Of a stretch of 64,000 nucleotides of DNA, positions 52,001-64,000 are shown one piece after another. The notes below the pieces were generated by a model. It saw nothing but the letters and a program-made list of their open reading frames with translations, was not told the DNA's origin and did not search any database. Position 1 is the stretch's first letter, and the number at the start of each line of letters is the position of its first letter. The position numbers and the translations under genes are program-made. Source of the stretch: Vespula vulgaris (Eukaryota; Arthropoda; Insecta; Hymenoptera; Vespidae); contig NC_066589.1 of NCBI RefSeq assembly GCF_905475345.1, positions 4,675,001-4,739,000 of the forward strand. Direction: 5' to 3'.

Positions 52001-54749
52001 TCATATAATTAAACATCATAGTGCATAGTATATATCATATATTGTTATTATATTTACATGTACTTAGATAGTCCAATAATTATGAACATTTTTATTGATG
52101 AATACAAATATTCTTTTGGTCTTAATTTTTTTTTCATTTTTAATAAAATATTTAATTCTATAATTAAATAAAAATATTAATATTAGTTCTCTTTAAAATA
52201 GGAAGAAGAAAGGATCTCTCTGTCCAAATAGATATTTTTAGGATAAAAAATTAAATTAATTGCATATAAATATTGACATAAGTGGTATGACATTGTTGGT
52301 GTAATATCAAAACATGACGTGATAACTCTAAGTGGGCATGCAACAATAGGCCATGCGGAAGGCACAATAAAGAGAATGCACAAAAATAACATGTTGCATG
52401 CTATTCACTTAGCATTAGACCATGTACCTTTAGACCTCAATACTGTATAGCGTCGAGAAGGACGTAAGTAGGCATTTGTTGAGGGTTGGGTAGAAACGCC
52501 GGTGGTATGGCTTCCCCCATCAAACCGTTTGTCTGTCAAACCGTAACCGATATACCGTTTAATATAATGGTTGCTACGTGAACCCACAGTCATTTGAGAA
52601 TATGCAAGGATGTATGGAGGATCCAATTCTAATATTAGGAAAAAAAGGATTAAAGAACTGTCTAACATAATTTACTTACCGGCATGGGTGGATACTGGTA
52701 CTGTTGCGGCATATACAAAGATGGTGCTGGGCATGGATACATAACTGGAGCAAAAGTTTGATGACCAGTAGTAGCCTGAGGACCTATAATCAGAAATAAT
52801 TATGAAGTACTGAACAATATCTATTGTTGTCTATATTTGTAATATATAAATTTGTATAAAATTTTTAAACTTTGCAATTATATAATATTAACTTACAAGT
52901 TTACTAAAAAATATTTACCAAAAACACCTGTAGCTTGATAAATTGTCGCAGGATCTGCTGGTGGTGCTATAGGAGTTCCTGGTGCAGGTGCCGCTGCATT
53001 GTAGAATGTCATACCATTTTGGTATGTAAGACCCATACCTGTACAAACAATTTATTTTGAAAATTATCATATTTTCATTGATACACAATGTAAATATGTT
53101 CTTATAAACAAAATTAAAAAATTTTAATATTTTATTACATATCAATATTGCTGTAATAAATTTATAAAATCTAAAAATGCATACTGTGTAAATGTATGTA
53201 TATATATTATCAAAGTGTTAAGATTGGATATTTATAAGTACATTTTTATAACTTTCATTAAGAAATAAACTAACCATTTGCATAATAATAAGTACTACTA
53301 GGCACAGAGGGTGGTGAACCAGAACCACCATCGAACGATCTGTTGAAGGGCTGTTTCTTGATTGCAGGAGCTATATTAAGTTTTCTCTCTCTTAGGACAA
53401 TACATTCAGGCTGTAAATAACACAAATTTATCTTCGAAATTTTAATAAATATTAATAAACATTTACATATAAAAGTTATTTTAAAATGTAGTATCAACAT
53501 ACATAATGATATTACAAACCTCTTGTTGAAGCCGTTTAGCTTCTTCTTCAGTTTCAAATGTGACAAAACCGTAACCTTTTGAAACTCCAGCACGATCAGC
53601 AATTATTTTTGTAGCTTTGACAGTACCATATTGAGAAAAAAGTTCTGCAAGTTCTGCCTCACTGGTACTTGCTGAGATTCCCCCAACAAATATACGATTA
53701 GGTACCAATGTACCATACTTTGGAGCTGCCATGGTCAGACTTGTGGCTGAAGCAGGGCTAGAAGATGGGCTGGACTCCTCTGTACCGCCCGTTGATGCCG
53801 AACTCTAAACAATAGAACAAAGATATAGGAACATTATTTTATTTACAAAATTATATTGAAAAAGTATTATCAATTAAAAGGAATTATATAAGAAAATATT
53901 ATCATCGCAAACAGTAATATCAATGCTTCAAATTAAAAACATACGAGACTAAATCTAAAGCATGGCTATTCAATGATACAATAAATGAAATTATACATAA
54001 AATATAAAAAATGAAAAAGCAAGAAATAAAAAGAAGATAAACGATCAAAGTATATTAATCCATTTGAAAAAAAGAGTATCATTTTGGCACGAAACTTGAC
54101 AATACATGTTGACACAAAGGAAGGTGAAAAAGAAAGTTGGAAAAAATATTTGGAAAAATCACGATAATTCTGTCGGACGGGTATTCAGCAGTTTACGACT
54201 ACCTTCAGACACGTGCATGTGACCCGACCGTCTCAAGCAGCCGCTTTAACGACTCCGCTTGGATCGTGACGGTGACGAAGTGCGAACTAGGAAAGAAAAA
54301 CAAAAGACGCATATAATCCGGTACGACTTTGAAGGGTCCCTTTCTGTCGTCGAGAGGCAGGTTATGCGTCGCTGTCAGGCCGTCGTTGCGTCGCGTTATC
54401 GTTGACGATGAGACGAGCTCGTAGACGATATTCACGGCCAAAGCCAGCCGTCAATCGAACGCGAGGTGTCGGCGAGAGAGCTGCCTAAAAATATTGACAA
54501 GCGAGAGAAGACGTCGGTCCGTACGGAACGTAGGACGAATTGCCACCTGTACGGGGGTGGTAATTAAAAGGCGCGTAAAAAAGAGGGGGAGGTGATGCCT
54601 AAATTAAAGGAAGGCTTCACCGAGACGCATATCCTCTTCTATTTCGAAACCGAAAGGAAAGAATCGGAGAAGTGCGGAGAAGCGCGAAAGGTGGTACAAT
54701 TCTTTAAGGGATGTTGTAAGAATGTCTTCGTTTTAAAGTCACTCACCAT
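49074..54749 (-). CDS. bol: Boule-like RNA-binding protein (DAZ family), long isoform
   Basis: A translational regulator of meiotic germ cells. Seven coding exons on the minus strand: 54749-54747 (the ATG alone), 53804-53520, 53410-53275, 53038-52919, 52783-52680, 51224-50808, 50549-49074; phases agree, 846 residues. The RRM covers about residues 36-115, with RNP2 RIFVGGI and RNP1 KGYGFVTF and the boule hallmark APAIKKQPF just after. Exons 3-5 encode a Pro/Tyr/Gln-rich region as in other boule proteins. The last two exons add 630 residues rich in Ser, Asn, Pro, Tyr and Gln, with proline and polyglutamine runs, far beyond the 228 residues of fly Boule. A second ATG at codon 26 could also start translation. 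The RRM identity is firm; that the two long exons belong to the same transcript rests on phase and position. Confidence 0.88.
52437..52532 (-). CDS. bol: Alternative terminal exon of boule (short canonical isoform)
   Basis: Minus-strand exon with acceptor GTTTGACAG, starting in phase 0 exactly as needed after the exon ending at 52680. It encodes 31 residues (TNGLMGEAIPPAFLPNPQQM, then PTYVLLDAIQY) and a TGA at 52439-52437. Using it would give 247 residues, close to the 228 of fly Boule. A different frame across the same DNA is open for 87 codons but lacks a phase-compatible acceptor. Confidence 0.6.
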   Translation of the reverse strand, partial: TNGLMGEAIPPAFLPNPQQMPTYVLLDAIQY

Positions 54750-56542
54750 CTTCGCGAGAGTCGGGCGTGTAAAGTGAGTCCGCTGGCCTTGCTAATTTTC
54801 GTCGTAGCAGCTTTTGAGTACCCTGGCCTCGCTCGAGGGTCACCTGGGTGCCCAGGGACTGCCAAGGAGCGTTGCGACCGCTTTGAAAGGACTTCCAGCC
54901 TCCGGCGAAGCTGCTGTTCCTTCTCGCTGAACTTCCAAACACTACAGAGACACTTTTACAAGATGGCAGCCGTACTTGCCGCGAAGCGCGCCAAATCCTC
55001 TCTATTTCAATTTTTTTGACTAGTTCTATGTCTAACGTTTCTAGTGTTATTTCTACGTGAATTTCTTGCTTTTCCTTTTCCCCTCCCCTCTTTTGTCTTT
55101 TATTCCTTGATTCATACAACTGAATATTCAAAACTACCCGTGTTATTGAAGGTAAGCCAGAAGTATTACGAACTTGTATTTCCGATGCTTTCTATCCAAT
55201 AAGCGAATTATATACCCACTAGTCAATTGCTGAATTACGTACATATTATTATACGAACGCTTAATAAATATCTATAATAAATTTACTACATTGATAGCCT
55301 TCAGATGTCTCATATGTATATGTTTACAATCTTATTAAAGAAAAGAATACATAGTATATTTATGTTTATATCGTATATAGTAATATTTTAGGTATATTTA
55401 CTTATAATATAACCATGAATGAATAAGATCGAGAAAAATGACTTACTCATAGTCGAGTGGTTAGAAAACTTATCAAAAATTATTGTACGTTAAAATACTT
55501 CAATTTACGATAACAAAAAAATTTGTTTACTTTTTACAAGAAAAACAAGTACGGTTTGATGCACTTGTTTTTACATATCGCGTTAAATAGGAAAGAAAAA
55601 TCTAGATGTTTATTTGCTACTATTCCGCCATAATAACGTAGTCGGTTACTTCTGGACGTATGTACTAGTAAATCATAATAAATATTTCGTCGAATTCTTA
55701 CCTAATTTGTCCTAAACGCTCCAGAGTGGTTTTCCTCGAATATCAACATGATTACAGATCAAATACTTTCTAATCAACAAGCGAATAAAAACACTGAAAT
55801 TGAAACGAGAAACGAGAACGGAGGAAAAAACTAAAATATGCCTCCTCACTGCATTGTTGGACTTCGAAGACTGAAACATTCGCCGCCTTACTACGTTAAC
55901 AATGATTGTACTTCTTTTAATCGCAAATTGTTCTTATTTTGCCTATAAAATTAATAACAATTAATTAGAATATTCGCTTTTTAAATTAAGAAATTGTATA
56001 TAACAAAATGAAATATATTAAATAAATAATATTTTTATTAATGTAATCAAAATGTTTCTTCTCAATTTTGTTTTGATCATGGTTGTACCAGACGCCGAAG
56101 CTTAAATGTTTATCGAAAAACAAATGATTCGTTTCGATAGCAACGAGTCGTTGTTTTATAACATTTTTTTTACATATACATAAATATTACATGTTACATA
56201 TTACAACATATAATATATATAAATCCCTTTAAAGAAATGACAACAGAGAAATAAATCAAAATCGTTTACAAAAAAAGATTATATTTTCTTCAAAAAAATG
56301 GTTATGTATATCTGATATTATATATTTCTTTCTATTTTTCTTTTTATAAAAATGTATGAAATTTCTGAACATTTGATCACATAAATTATTAATTATATGT
56401 ATACAGTATGTATACCAGTTCATCATACATCCTTGAATAGAATCACTATTGTATGAAAGAAATTTATTAAAATAATATATTTACATAAAATTTACAAGAA
56501 ATATATTCTTTAATATATATGTATATATATCTATATATAATT
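54750..56542. other. Boule 5' leader/promoter and spacer
   Basis: The interval from about 54170 to 55000 is markedly GC- and CpG-richer than its surroundings, consistent with a promoter and the first (mostly noncoding) exon of boule reading leftward. The open frames there are out of frame with the boule ATG. Beyond 55.1 kb the sequence is AT-rich with no exon found, up to the bHLH stop. Confidence 0.5.
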
Positions 56543-57319
56543 TTAATCAATACACTTTGCAGAATTCCCTGGAACAAAGATATATGGTGTCATATTATGA
56601 CTTTGATAATCAGAAAGAATTTCTGAATTGCCAGTATTCTGAAAATAAATGAAGTCATTAGATCTTTTCTAATATAATAAACGTTGGAAAGATTGAAAAC
56701 ATTAAAAAAAGAAAAAAAAATATTTTTTGCTTACATATTTTTTATGCATAGCAAGGCAGAAAGTGCAAACTTGTGGTCTAGCTTGCATATCACTCCAATC
56801 ACCTGTTGAGTATACTCTACCACTTTCTTCTAGTTGTAAACAAGGTTGATCCATGGCACCAACAACAAGAACTGCACCCAAGTGACTGATGTAACTACTT
56901 GCTAATCTGAGAGTCTCTATTTTGGATAATTTTCTATCTGCTGGCTCCGTTGGAATCAATGTTCTCAATGCGCTGAAAGCTGTGTTCACGCTGCACAGTG
57001 AAGATTGCTTTTCTTGAATCGTGAACCTGTATTTATTGACAGTTTTTCAATGATTTTATATCAAATAAGCAGTGCTAGAAAAGAATAGCTTTTTTCCTTC
57101 TCCATGAGCTTTCCTTGAAAAACATATTTAGTCTTTATTCTGAAATTGTCCCAAAGAAGGCAGAGGAGAGAGGAAACCTTTTTAGAATACACACATACTA
57201 ATACAAAATCATTGAAAAATACTGTACACTAAAAGAAACGTTACCGATTGTTTTTTATCGGTAATGTTACTAATATCATTATTAAATAATATATATTATA
57301 TATTAATAATAAATCTAAA

Positions 57320-57361
<42 letters not shown>

Positions 57362-57564
57362 TACACACACATATATATACATAGAGTATTTTTTATAATT
57401 TATTGCTACGTTTTATTTTTTAATAATTTATTGCCACGTTTTATTTACTTATTATAAAAGAATATTTAACTAAAGCCTTACATTTACCTGTGAGTTCTAT
57501 CTCTTTCACGTGCGTTAGCTTGATATCTCTGTTTATTTGATTCCTCCTTTTTACGTGTAGTCAT
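56543..57564 (-). CDS. bHLH transcription factor, paraxis/TCF15/scleraxis-like
   Basis: A tissue-specific Twist-superfamily factor binding E-boxes as a heterodimer with Daughterless/E proteins. Three coding exons on the minus strand: 57564-57488, 56990-56735, 56638-56543; phases agree, 142 residues. The basic region is [15 protein letters not shown], helix 1 [16 protein letters not shown], then [20 protein letters not shown]; this is the near-invariant TCF15/scleraxis type. A short Cys-containing tail follows ([12 protein letters not shown]) and a Tyr-rich end. An upstream acceptor at 57026 would insert 12 residues between the basic region and helix 1 in frame; the downstream acceptor gives the canonical domain and is used here. 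Confidence 0.93.
57313..57360. repeat. (TA)n microsatellite in bHLH intron 1
   Basis: About 22 TA units between exons 1 and 2. Confidence 0.95.
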
Positions 57565-59926
57565 TGTTCTCAATACTTATTTCAAGATGATATTAGAACG
57601 TTTTTTAAACTCTTATCCAGTCACGGCAAGAACGTCTTTATGAATGAATGTTACTCCAATTTCCTTCAGTTCCTCCAGTTTATGGGAGTCCCCTCTCATG
57701 TGTTACCGCCAATCCCCACCCGACCCTCGCTGCAACGGGAACATATGTGAACTACACGTGCATGGGATCAGGGCCGCATGGATCGTATAACGATACATGA
57801 GAGAACACATGAATATTTGAAAAAATCGAATTTTTGGCAAACGGAATTAATAATAAAAATCTTATTTATACATACATATATATAAATCTATATGTATAAA
57901 ACAATTTCAAAAATATAATATAATTGTTAAAATTATTAAATACATTATTCATTATTAAATGCATAAGTAAAAACGCGACGAAAATATATAATTAAAAGTT
58001 ATCAAAATTAATTATATGGATTTATTCGAGATTATCTATTAGTTGATTTTTTTTTGTATATACTCACTATGAACGATCTGAACAACGAAAATGTATATTT
58101 AACTGTTAAGAATATATACGAGTACTTGCGGGCGTCAAGACTCCCACGTAATATGGTCAGAAGCTGAGTTTCACATTACATTCAATAAAAACAAGTCGTT
58201 GAGCGGTAGTAGGGCGAGGAAAACAAATTCCATCTGTAAAACTAATTAGGACACTTTCATACGGCTTCCAGACGGCGGCGGATAGTTACTAACAACTTCA
58301 TGTTTCAATTTTCTTGCTATCGTGCCTGTAAAAAAAGTCCTTAGTCAAGATAAAATTTTTCTCTTTTCTATTTTTCATTTTAAATACGGATCTTGCAAAT
58401 ATTAATTGTATTGTTATAAGCGAAAATTTTAATTATTCAAGTTTCACTATACTTCGGTATTGGAATAATTTGATAACATAACTTAACATGTACCATATAT
58501 ACTTTTTTAGATATTCGTCATAAAAAAATCTATTGCTGAAAAATAAAAAAATTTGTTACCAATATATAAAATATTATATACTATTACAATTTTTTCATTG
58601 ATATTATTATATATTTGTAAATGCATTAATCATATAAAATAAAAAACGTTCTTAACAATGTAATAAATAAAACCACTGCACAAAAGATTATTAATGTAAA
58701 TTATACATATTTTTTTTCTAAATAAGCAATAAAGAGAACAATGCGATCTATGCTCTTTAAGTCGAAAATAATATATTTACATTACATAATAATATATCAA
58801 AGGAGAAAAATATATAATTCAATTGCACGTTTGTATGAAATATTTACTTTGTTAAATAACTAAGTTACATTGATTCAATTATAGCGTAATTTACATATTC
58901 AAATGTTTATTAGAATAGAGAAGATATTTCAAAAAATCATAGAGAATCCTTCAAAATTTCCGATGTTAATATTTTCATTTACTGTACGATTTGTTATTTA
59001 ATGTACAATGCAAATCATGATTAATTAAACATTATGCGTTTACGCTCAACAATTTCCTACAAACGTTTAACTTTGGTCACTTTGTTTTAATGTTCACTAC
59101 ATACCAGGCGTTCGCGCTACTGTTACCAAAGGCCCATATAGTCTCTCATTAATCTTAAGCAGTACTTATAGAAAATATACAAATATCTGTGACAGAAATT
59201 ATGTAATATTCAACTTAAATTATTCCATATACACGATAAATATCGGAAGTCTAAATTGCCCCTGTGATTATAAACAAGAACGGGCACGATAATAGAAATG
59301 TAAATTTTATTCTAATATTTTATATAATACTTTACTTGTAAAGGCTCAATAATGTATAAAGTTTAATAAAACGATTAAAAAGAAAAAAGGAAAAAAAAAC
59401 AGACAAGAGAAAAAAGAAAAAAAAGAAGAAAATACTTTATGCATAGTATTCACGAATCCAGATCAGTAAAATTTACCTGGCTCAACATTTTGGCATTTGC
59501 ACCATCAAGATAAAATTGAATAACAATTAATGATTTCTATCAAACTTATTAATTCCAATACCTAGAGAAAAAGAAAAAAAAAGAAAATATATATATATAA
59601 AAAAAAGAAATATACACATTAAAGCACTATTATATATAATCTTCATTTCTACGATACTAGAATAAAATCTAGTATTCTCGATGAATTTTTCACTACGTTA
59701 TTTACACTAACAAGTTACATTACGTAACACTTTAAGTCTCAATATGTCACTAAAAGATCGTAAAAATAATTTATGATCTTAAATACAAGATCAACGATCG
59801 TGAACAAATGTTGCCATTTGTCCTTGCACCATACTGGCACAGTAATATTGTACCATATTTGTTTTGTGCAATTAATTGCATCCCTATTTATAAAGGATAA
59901 TCATTATGATATAAATACAATTATAT
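57565..59926. other. bHLH upstream region and Gug 3' UTR
   Basis: The first 250 bp are richer in G+C and contain E-box-like CACGTG at about 57757, consistent with the bHLH promoter. The remainder (58-59.9 kb) is AT-rich, with A-rich tracts near 59380-59430 and 59570-59610; it likely holds the Gug 3' UTR. No coding exon was found. Confidence 0.45.
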
Positions 59927-62900
59927 TTAAGGACGAGATCCACGTGCAGCTTCTTCCAATGCACGCACTTTAAGCTCGCGCTCACGCTGTTGTCTAAAAA
60001 ACATCCTTCGTTAATCCAATATATATTTAATTCATTTATTAAAGCATACGAAGGAATGTACTGCTATTTATTTGAAAAAACGAACCTCAGATATTCCTCA
60101 TGATGAGCAACAAGCGATGCATGTGGAGGAAAACGATCGCGTTCCATCATCAAATGACGTTGCAACTGTTCATGATGCACTGCCATATCTGCATATGGTC
60201 TTCCAAGAAGTTCAGCTGGATGAAGAGCCAATGCTGGATCACGGGGCATTAAGCCTGGCCGAGGATAATTAGCACCAGCAGCAGCTATGCAAATAACAAA
60301 TGTTAAAACAATTGGAAAGTATTTGAAATGTTCTATCATTTCATGAAACTAAATATATATATTTATAAGATATGTATAAGCAAATATGGAAAAATGCTTT
60401 AAAAGCATGCATCATAGAGAATAAAATAATCTGTTATAAGATATTTAATAATTAATAAGTTAAGAATATTTATTAACCAATACTCAATATTGTCCTTATT
60501 TTTATATTTATTACATAATGAATAAAAAATTAATTATCAAAAACGTAATATTTTTGAGTTACTTCGATATTATATATCAAAAATATTCATTGAACGATTA
60601 ATTTGTCTACTCTTTATCACATACACACATCCAATCATACATATCTATGTATACTACTCTTTTGTACCACTCACGCGTACACTCGCACTTGCACCTGAAT
60701 ACGTATAATGTGAATAACTGAAAAATTGTATGACCGAAACAGCTGTCGTTGGTACTTCGAATAATAAGCTAGACTTAAAAAAGGGTCAAAAGATTTAATT
60801 GCCAGAACATGATGGCATGAGAAAGTAAAGCGATAGAATATGAAAACTTATTGTCATAGATGTTTGTCAAAAGGAAACTCTTAAGAGAAACTTAGAACAT
60901 CCTGACTCTGGCACCTACCAGGCAGGGGGAATCCAGCTGCAGCCGCAGCTGCCTCCTGCTGTTGCTGAGCCTGTTGCTGGGCCTGCTGTTGTCCCGGATG
61001 TAAGTGCAAGTGCGTATGCGCATGCGTATGCGCGTGAGTGTGAGCGTGATACTCGGGCGAGATGCCAGCCATCTGCAACCGGACCATCGGGTCAGCAGCT
61101 AGAGCCAACCGCTCGTCCAGCTGGCCATGGTGATGAGCCGCTACGGGATGGCCAGCCCCTCCACCCGCTGGCCCCCCGCCGGCTGCAGTCGGTATCCCTA
61201 AACCCGATAGTGCCTCGATCAAATATACCATTTTTGTTTTACGGTGTAAAAAAATAGTCAACTACACTATCTTCTATCTTTCACATATACATTCCACTCG
61301 TCGCTGCAACACTTTGCATTCCTTCAAGATACTTTCCTTTAACCGTTCAAAAGAATATCTTCATAAATAATTACAGAAAGTAACTGGCTGATTTCGAGAC
61401 GAGTAGATATCGATAAAATAATTACAAAAGATAAAAAACAATAATTACCTAATCTTTCTAGTCGCTCTCGTTCTAATTGACTCGGTCCAGGCGGAGCTCC
61501 GTATAGACCAAATTGGTGCAAAGCTTGTGGTGGTCCCGACGGTCCTGGGGCGAGACCTGCAGCCGCATATCGTCGATGAATTTCCAACCAATGCGGATCA
61601 ACAGGAGCCGGCATTGGTCTGGGCGTTCCTTTTAATAATTCCTCCTTTAAACGATCATTTAATTCTCTCTCACGCAACTCTCTTATTTCGCGTTCTCTCT
61701 TTTCACGTTCTAAATGTTCTAGTTCTAAACGTTCCCTCGCAGCCGGTCCATACATATAATGGATCATCGGATCTGGCGGAGCAGGATGTCTAGCAGGTGA
61801 AAACGCTGCATGTGGTCTTGCATATTCAGAGAGTTGTCTCAGAGCTGGTGTATCTGCATAAGATCCTGGTCTTGTTCCATACCTATCATATGGAGACACA
61901 ACGGGTTCAAGTGGACCACGACTAGGTGGCTTACAAGTCTCAGGCTGCTTTTCTGGAGTAGTCATTTTTCTAGCCTGCTGTGCAGCAACTCTATCGCGTT
62001 CTTCTCTTTCTCTCTCTGCTTGCTTTCTTGATCTTTCTTCTCGTTTTCTAGCTAACTTAGAATCAGGCACAGGTTTAAACATCAAATCTGTCCTGGTACA
62101 TGAATTGTTCTCGCCTCGATTCCAATGTCGCAAAAATATTGCAGATTGTGATCTGTGACATTCGGAATCTTCAATTCTTGGCTCAGGAGAAGGTCCGCGT
62201 GGACTGGGCGGTTCTTCTGGTTCTGGCTCACCAAGATCCTGTTCCATCTTTGGTTCCTGTACAACAGGTGGTTGTGGTTGAGGAGGTCGATGATGATGGT
62301 GTACAGAACTAGTCGACGTTAAACACGTTGCTGAAACGAGCGACGGTTTACGCTGAGTATTATGTGAACTATGCGATGACGAGTGACTGTGAGAACTATG
62401 AGAGGAGATGGTTAATAGTTTGTCGTGATGCAAAGTTGTCGCTTGATGCATACTAGAAGAATGATGATGAGTAGCAATAAGATTTTCTCCTTCTTCTCTG
62501 GTCGTCACACTGGAACTTGTACTAGAATGATGAGCTGTCATCATTGTTGTATTCTCCTGACTTCTTTGTGGTGACGGTGGTGGGATAGCATGAGGTACTG
62601 GTCCATATGAGTATGGTGGAAACGAGGGATATCCACCAACAGGTGCGTATCCGGGATAAGCATGTGGATGATAAGGATGCATCGCAGTAAATAATGAATG
62701 GTGCATCAAGGGATGATGAGGATGGAACGGATGAGCCATATGTGGGCTAGGTTGTTGTGCCGGATGCATAACGGGCTGAGGAATAGATGTCGGTGGAGGC
62801 GGTAACGTTGGCGTTGGCGATGCTGCCACTGATTGAATCTGCGGCACTGGTTGATTACTTGGCATAGAATGTTTACTTGGTGTAGGTGGTTTACTAGTAC

Positions 62901-64000
62901 TATCTGGATCTTTCTTTATATTTTCCAAACTTGGACCAGGAAAACCGGTCTGAAAACCAGGAACTTTCACTTCTTTTAAACTTTGCAACGGGTCCGGTTC
63001 AGGAGGAATAATTTCTTGCTTAATTTTTAAGTTTTGTGGTTCCATTGGCGGAGTTCCAGCTAAATTATAAATGCTCGAAGGTTTTTCCATAGATAGAATT
63101 CCACTTGGTTGAATCGGTTGAAACATATTCGGCGGTTCCGCTCTCTCTGGTTCATTATTTTCAGTACGTTCGGATACTCTTTCAGATATTCTATCGGAAA
63201 TTCTACCATCGCGCATTCTTTCTGTAGATAATCTTTCTTCTGGAATTCTTTCGGACATTCTACTTTCCGATGACATGACCGTCAATCCAAGAGGCTGTGG
63301 CGAGCTTGATATTTGAGGTATCTGAGATATACTTGCTGGTATATTTTGAGATATATTGAGATTCAATGGAGGACCTCCAATACTTTGTGGCAAGCCTTGC
63401 GTACTGGACATATTCTCAGGATGTGCGCGTAAATTTTGCGTTGGTCCCATATTTTGAGTGGTAGACATATTCTGTGGCATATTTGGTGGTATTTGTATGT
63501 TCTGAGATAAATTCTGTGGCACATTTTGAACTGGTGGAACGTTAGATGTATATTGCATATTTAATGGTAATCCTTGCTGATTAGGTGATATAATTTGTGT
63601 ACTTTGTATATTTTGTGAACCATTCGGTGGACACATACTACTTACTGCACTTGACATTGTTTGAGACAAGTTACGAGGTATGTTTTGATTCATATCGTTC
63701 ATATTTAATGGCTGTGATGTACTCAGGTTCAGCTGTTCTGGTTCTTTCATTTCTTCGTTAGAAGGTGACATAGCTGTTTCTATTGGCAGTGGCTCTAATT
63801 TCAGTGGTTGGTTCATGGCTAAAGGTACATCTTCTATTTGATCCTTAGTTTCCACTGGTTCTTCCAATAATGGTTTTTTATCTAAAGTATGAATAACAGG
63901 AACAGATATAGGTAAACTTTGTATAGGACCTGGTACAGGAGTTGAAGTTGGCGTAGGTTCAGAAGGTTCTTCTGGTGTAGTTACAGCTGGACTGACAGGC
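59927..64000 (-). CDS. Gug: Grunge / Atrophin (arginine-glutamic acid repeat protein), C-terminal part
   Basis: A nuclear-receptor and Tailless-associated transcriptional co-repressor; partial, its 5' part lying beyond the right edge. Visible coding exons on the minus strand: 64000-61449 (open to the edge), 61197-60919, 60284-60086, 59993-59927; phases agree, 1031 residues. The N-terminal visible part is Pro/Ser/Asn/Met-rich low-complexity sequence. The conserved Atrophin core follows: RHWNRGENNSCTRTDLMFKP, a KREERSRKQAERE Arg/Glu run, DRYGTRPGSYADTPALRQL, and the PPDPMIHYMYGPAARERLE block with a long Arg/Glu helix. Later exons carry His-Ala/His-Thr and poly-Gln/Ala tracts, then NYPRPGLMPRDPALALHPAE and a final RERELKVRALEEAARGSRP. 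The identity is firm. Confidence 0.95.

Noticed and set aside
52405..52668. 87-codon minus-strand frame between boule exons
   Set aside because: It has no phase-compatible acceptor; the alternative exon in another frame at 52437-52532 explains the region better.
54739..55131. 130-codon minus-strand frame in the boule leader
   Set aside because: Out of frame with the boule ATG, runs into the donor, and shows no family features.

Overview
This is eukaryotic nuclear DNA from an insect. The evidence is GT-AG introns, AT-rich spacers full of microsatellites, an intact insect-type odorant receptor, and orthologues of fly genes (Myo18/Mhcl, Dp, Malvolio, Zyx, boule, Grunge). Compact genes with many short introns and the AT-rich spacers suggest Hymenoptera (bee, wasp or ant), but that order-level guess is an inference. 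No rRNA, tRNA, CRISPR or bacterial feature was seen. Coordinates below come from exons joined by hand using splice sites, reading-frame phase and family similarity.

Layout, left to right. 1-9.2 kb (+): 3' half of myosin XVIII (end of motor, IQ region, coiled-coil tail), with an internal CpG-rich promoter and an alternative first exon at 4291-5136 that would give a motor-less isoform. 12.9-15.0 kb (+): complete nine-exon odorant receptor. 15-20.9 kb: gene-poor, repeat-rich stretch holding decayed repeats, a roughly 220-bp tandem array whose minus strand looks like repeated promoter/first-exon units, and a TTAA-flanked MITE. 21.5-24.9 kb (+): E2F partner Dp. 26.2-26.6 kb (-): COP9 signalosome subunit 9, divergent from a retinol-dehydrogenase-like SDR (27.1-28.9 kb, +). 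30.4-32.3 kb (+): membrane-anchored histidine acid phosphatase. 33.6-37.6 kb (-): NRAMP/Malvolio metal transporter, with a palindromic kappaB-like site and GATA sites upstream. 43.0-45.0 kb (+): zyxin/LPP-family LIM protein. 49.1-54.7 kb (-): boule (DAZ family), with a short canonical and a very long low-complexity C-terminal form. 56.5-57.6 kb (-): paraxis/TCF15-like bHLH factor. 59.9-64.0 kb (-): C-terminal part of Grunge/Atrophin, running off the right edge.

The genes do not form one pathway; this is an ordinary mixed chromosomal neighbourhood. The strongest leads are: the promoter-like tandem array at 18.6-19.7 kb with a dispersed copy at 29.4 kb; an in-frame TGA in the last Myo18 exon followed by 55 open acidic codons; the alternative terminal exon of boule; a ladder of six Tyr-x-Asn motifs in the zyxin-like protein; and the kappaB/GATA cluster upstream of Malvolio.
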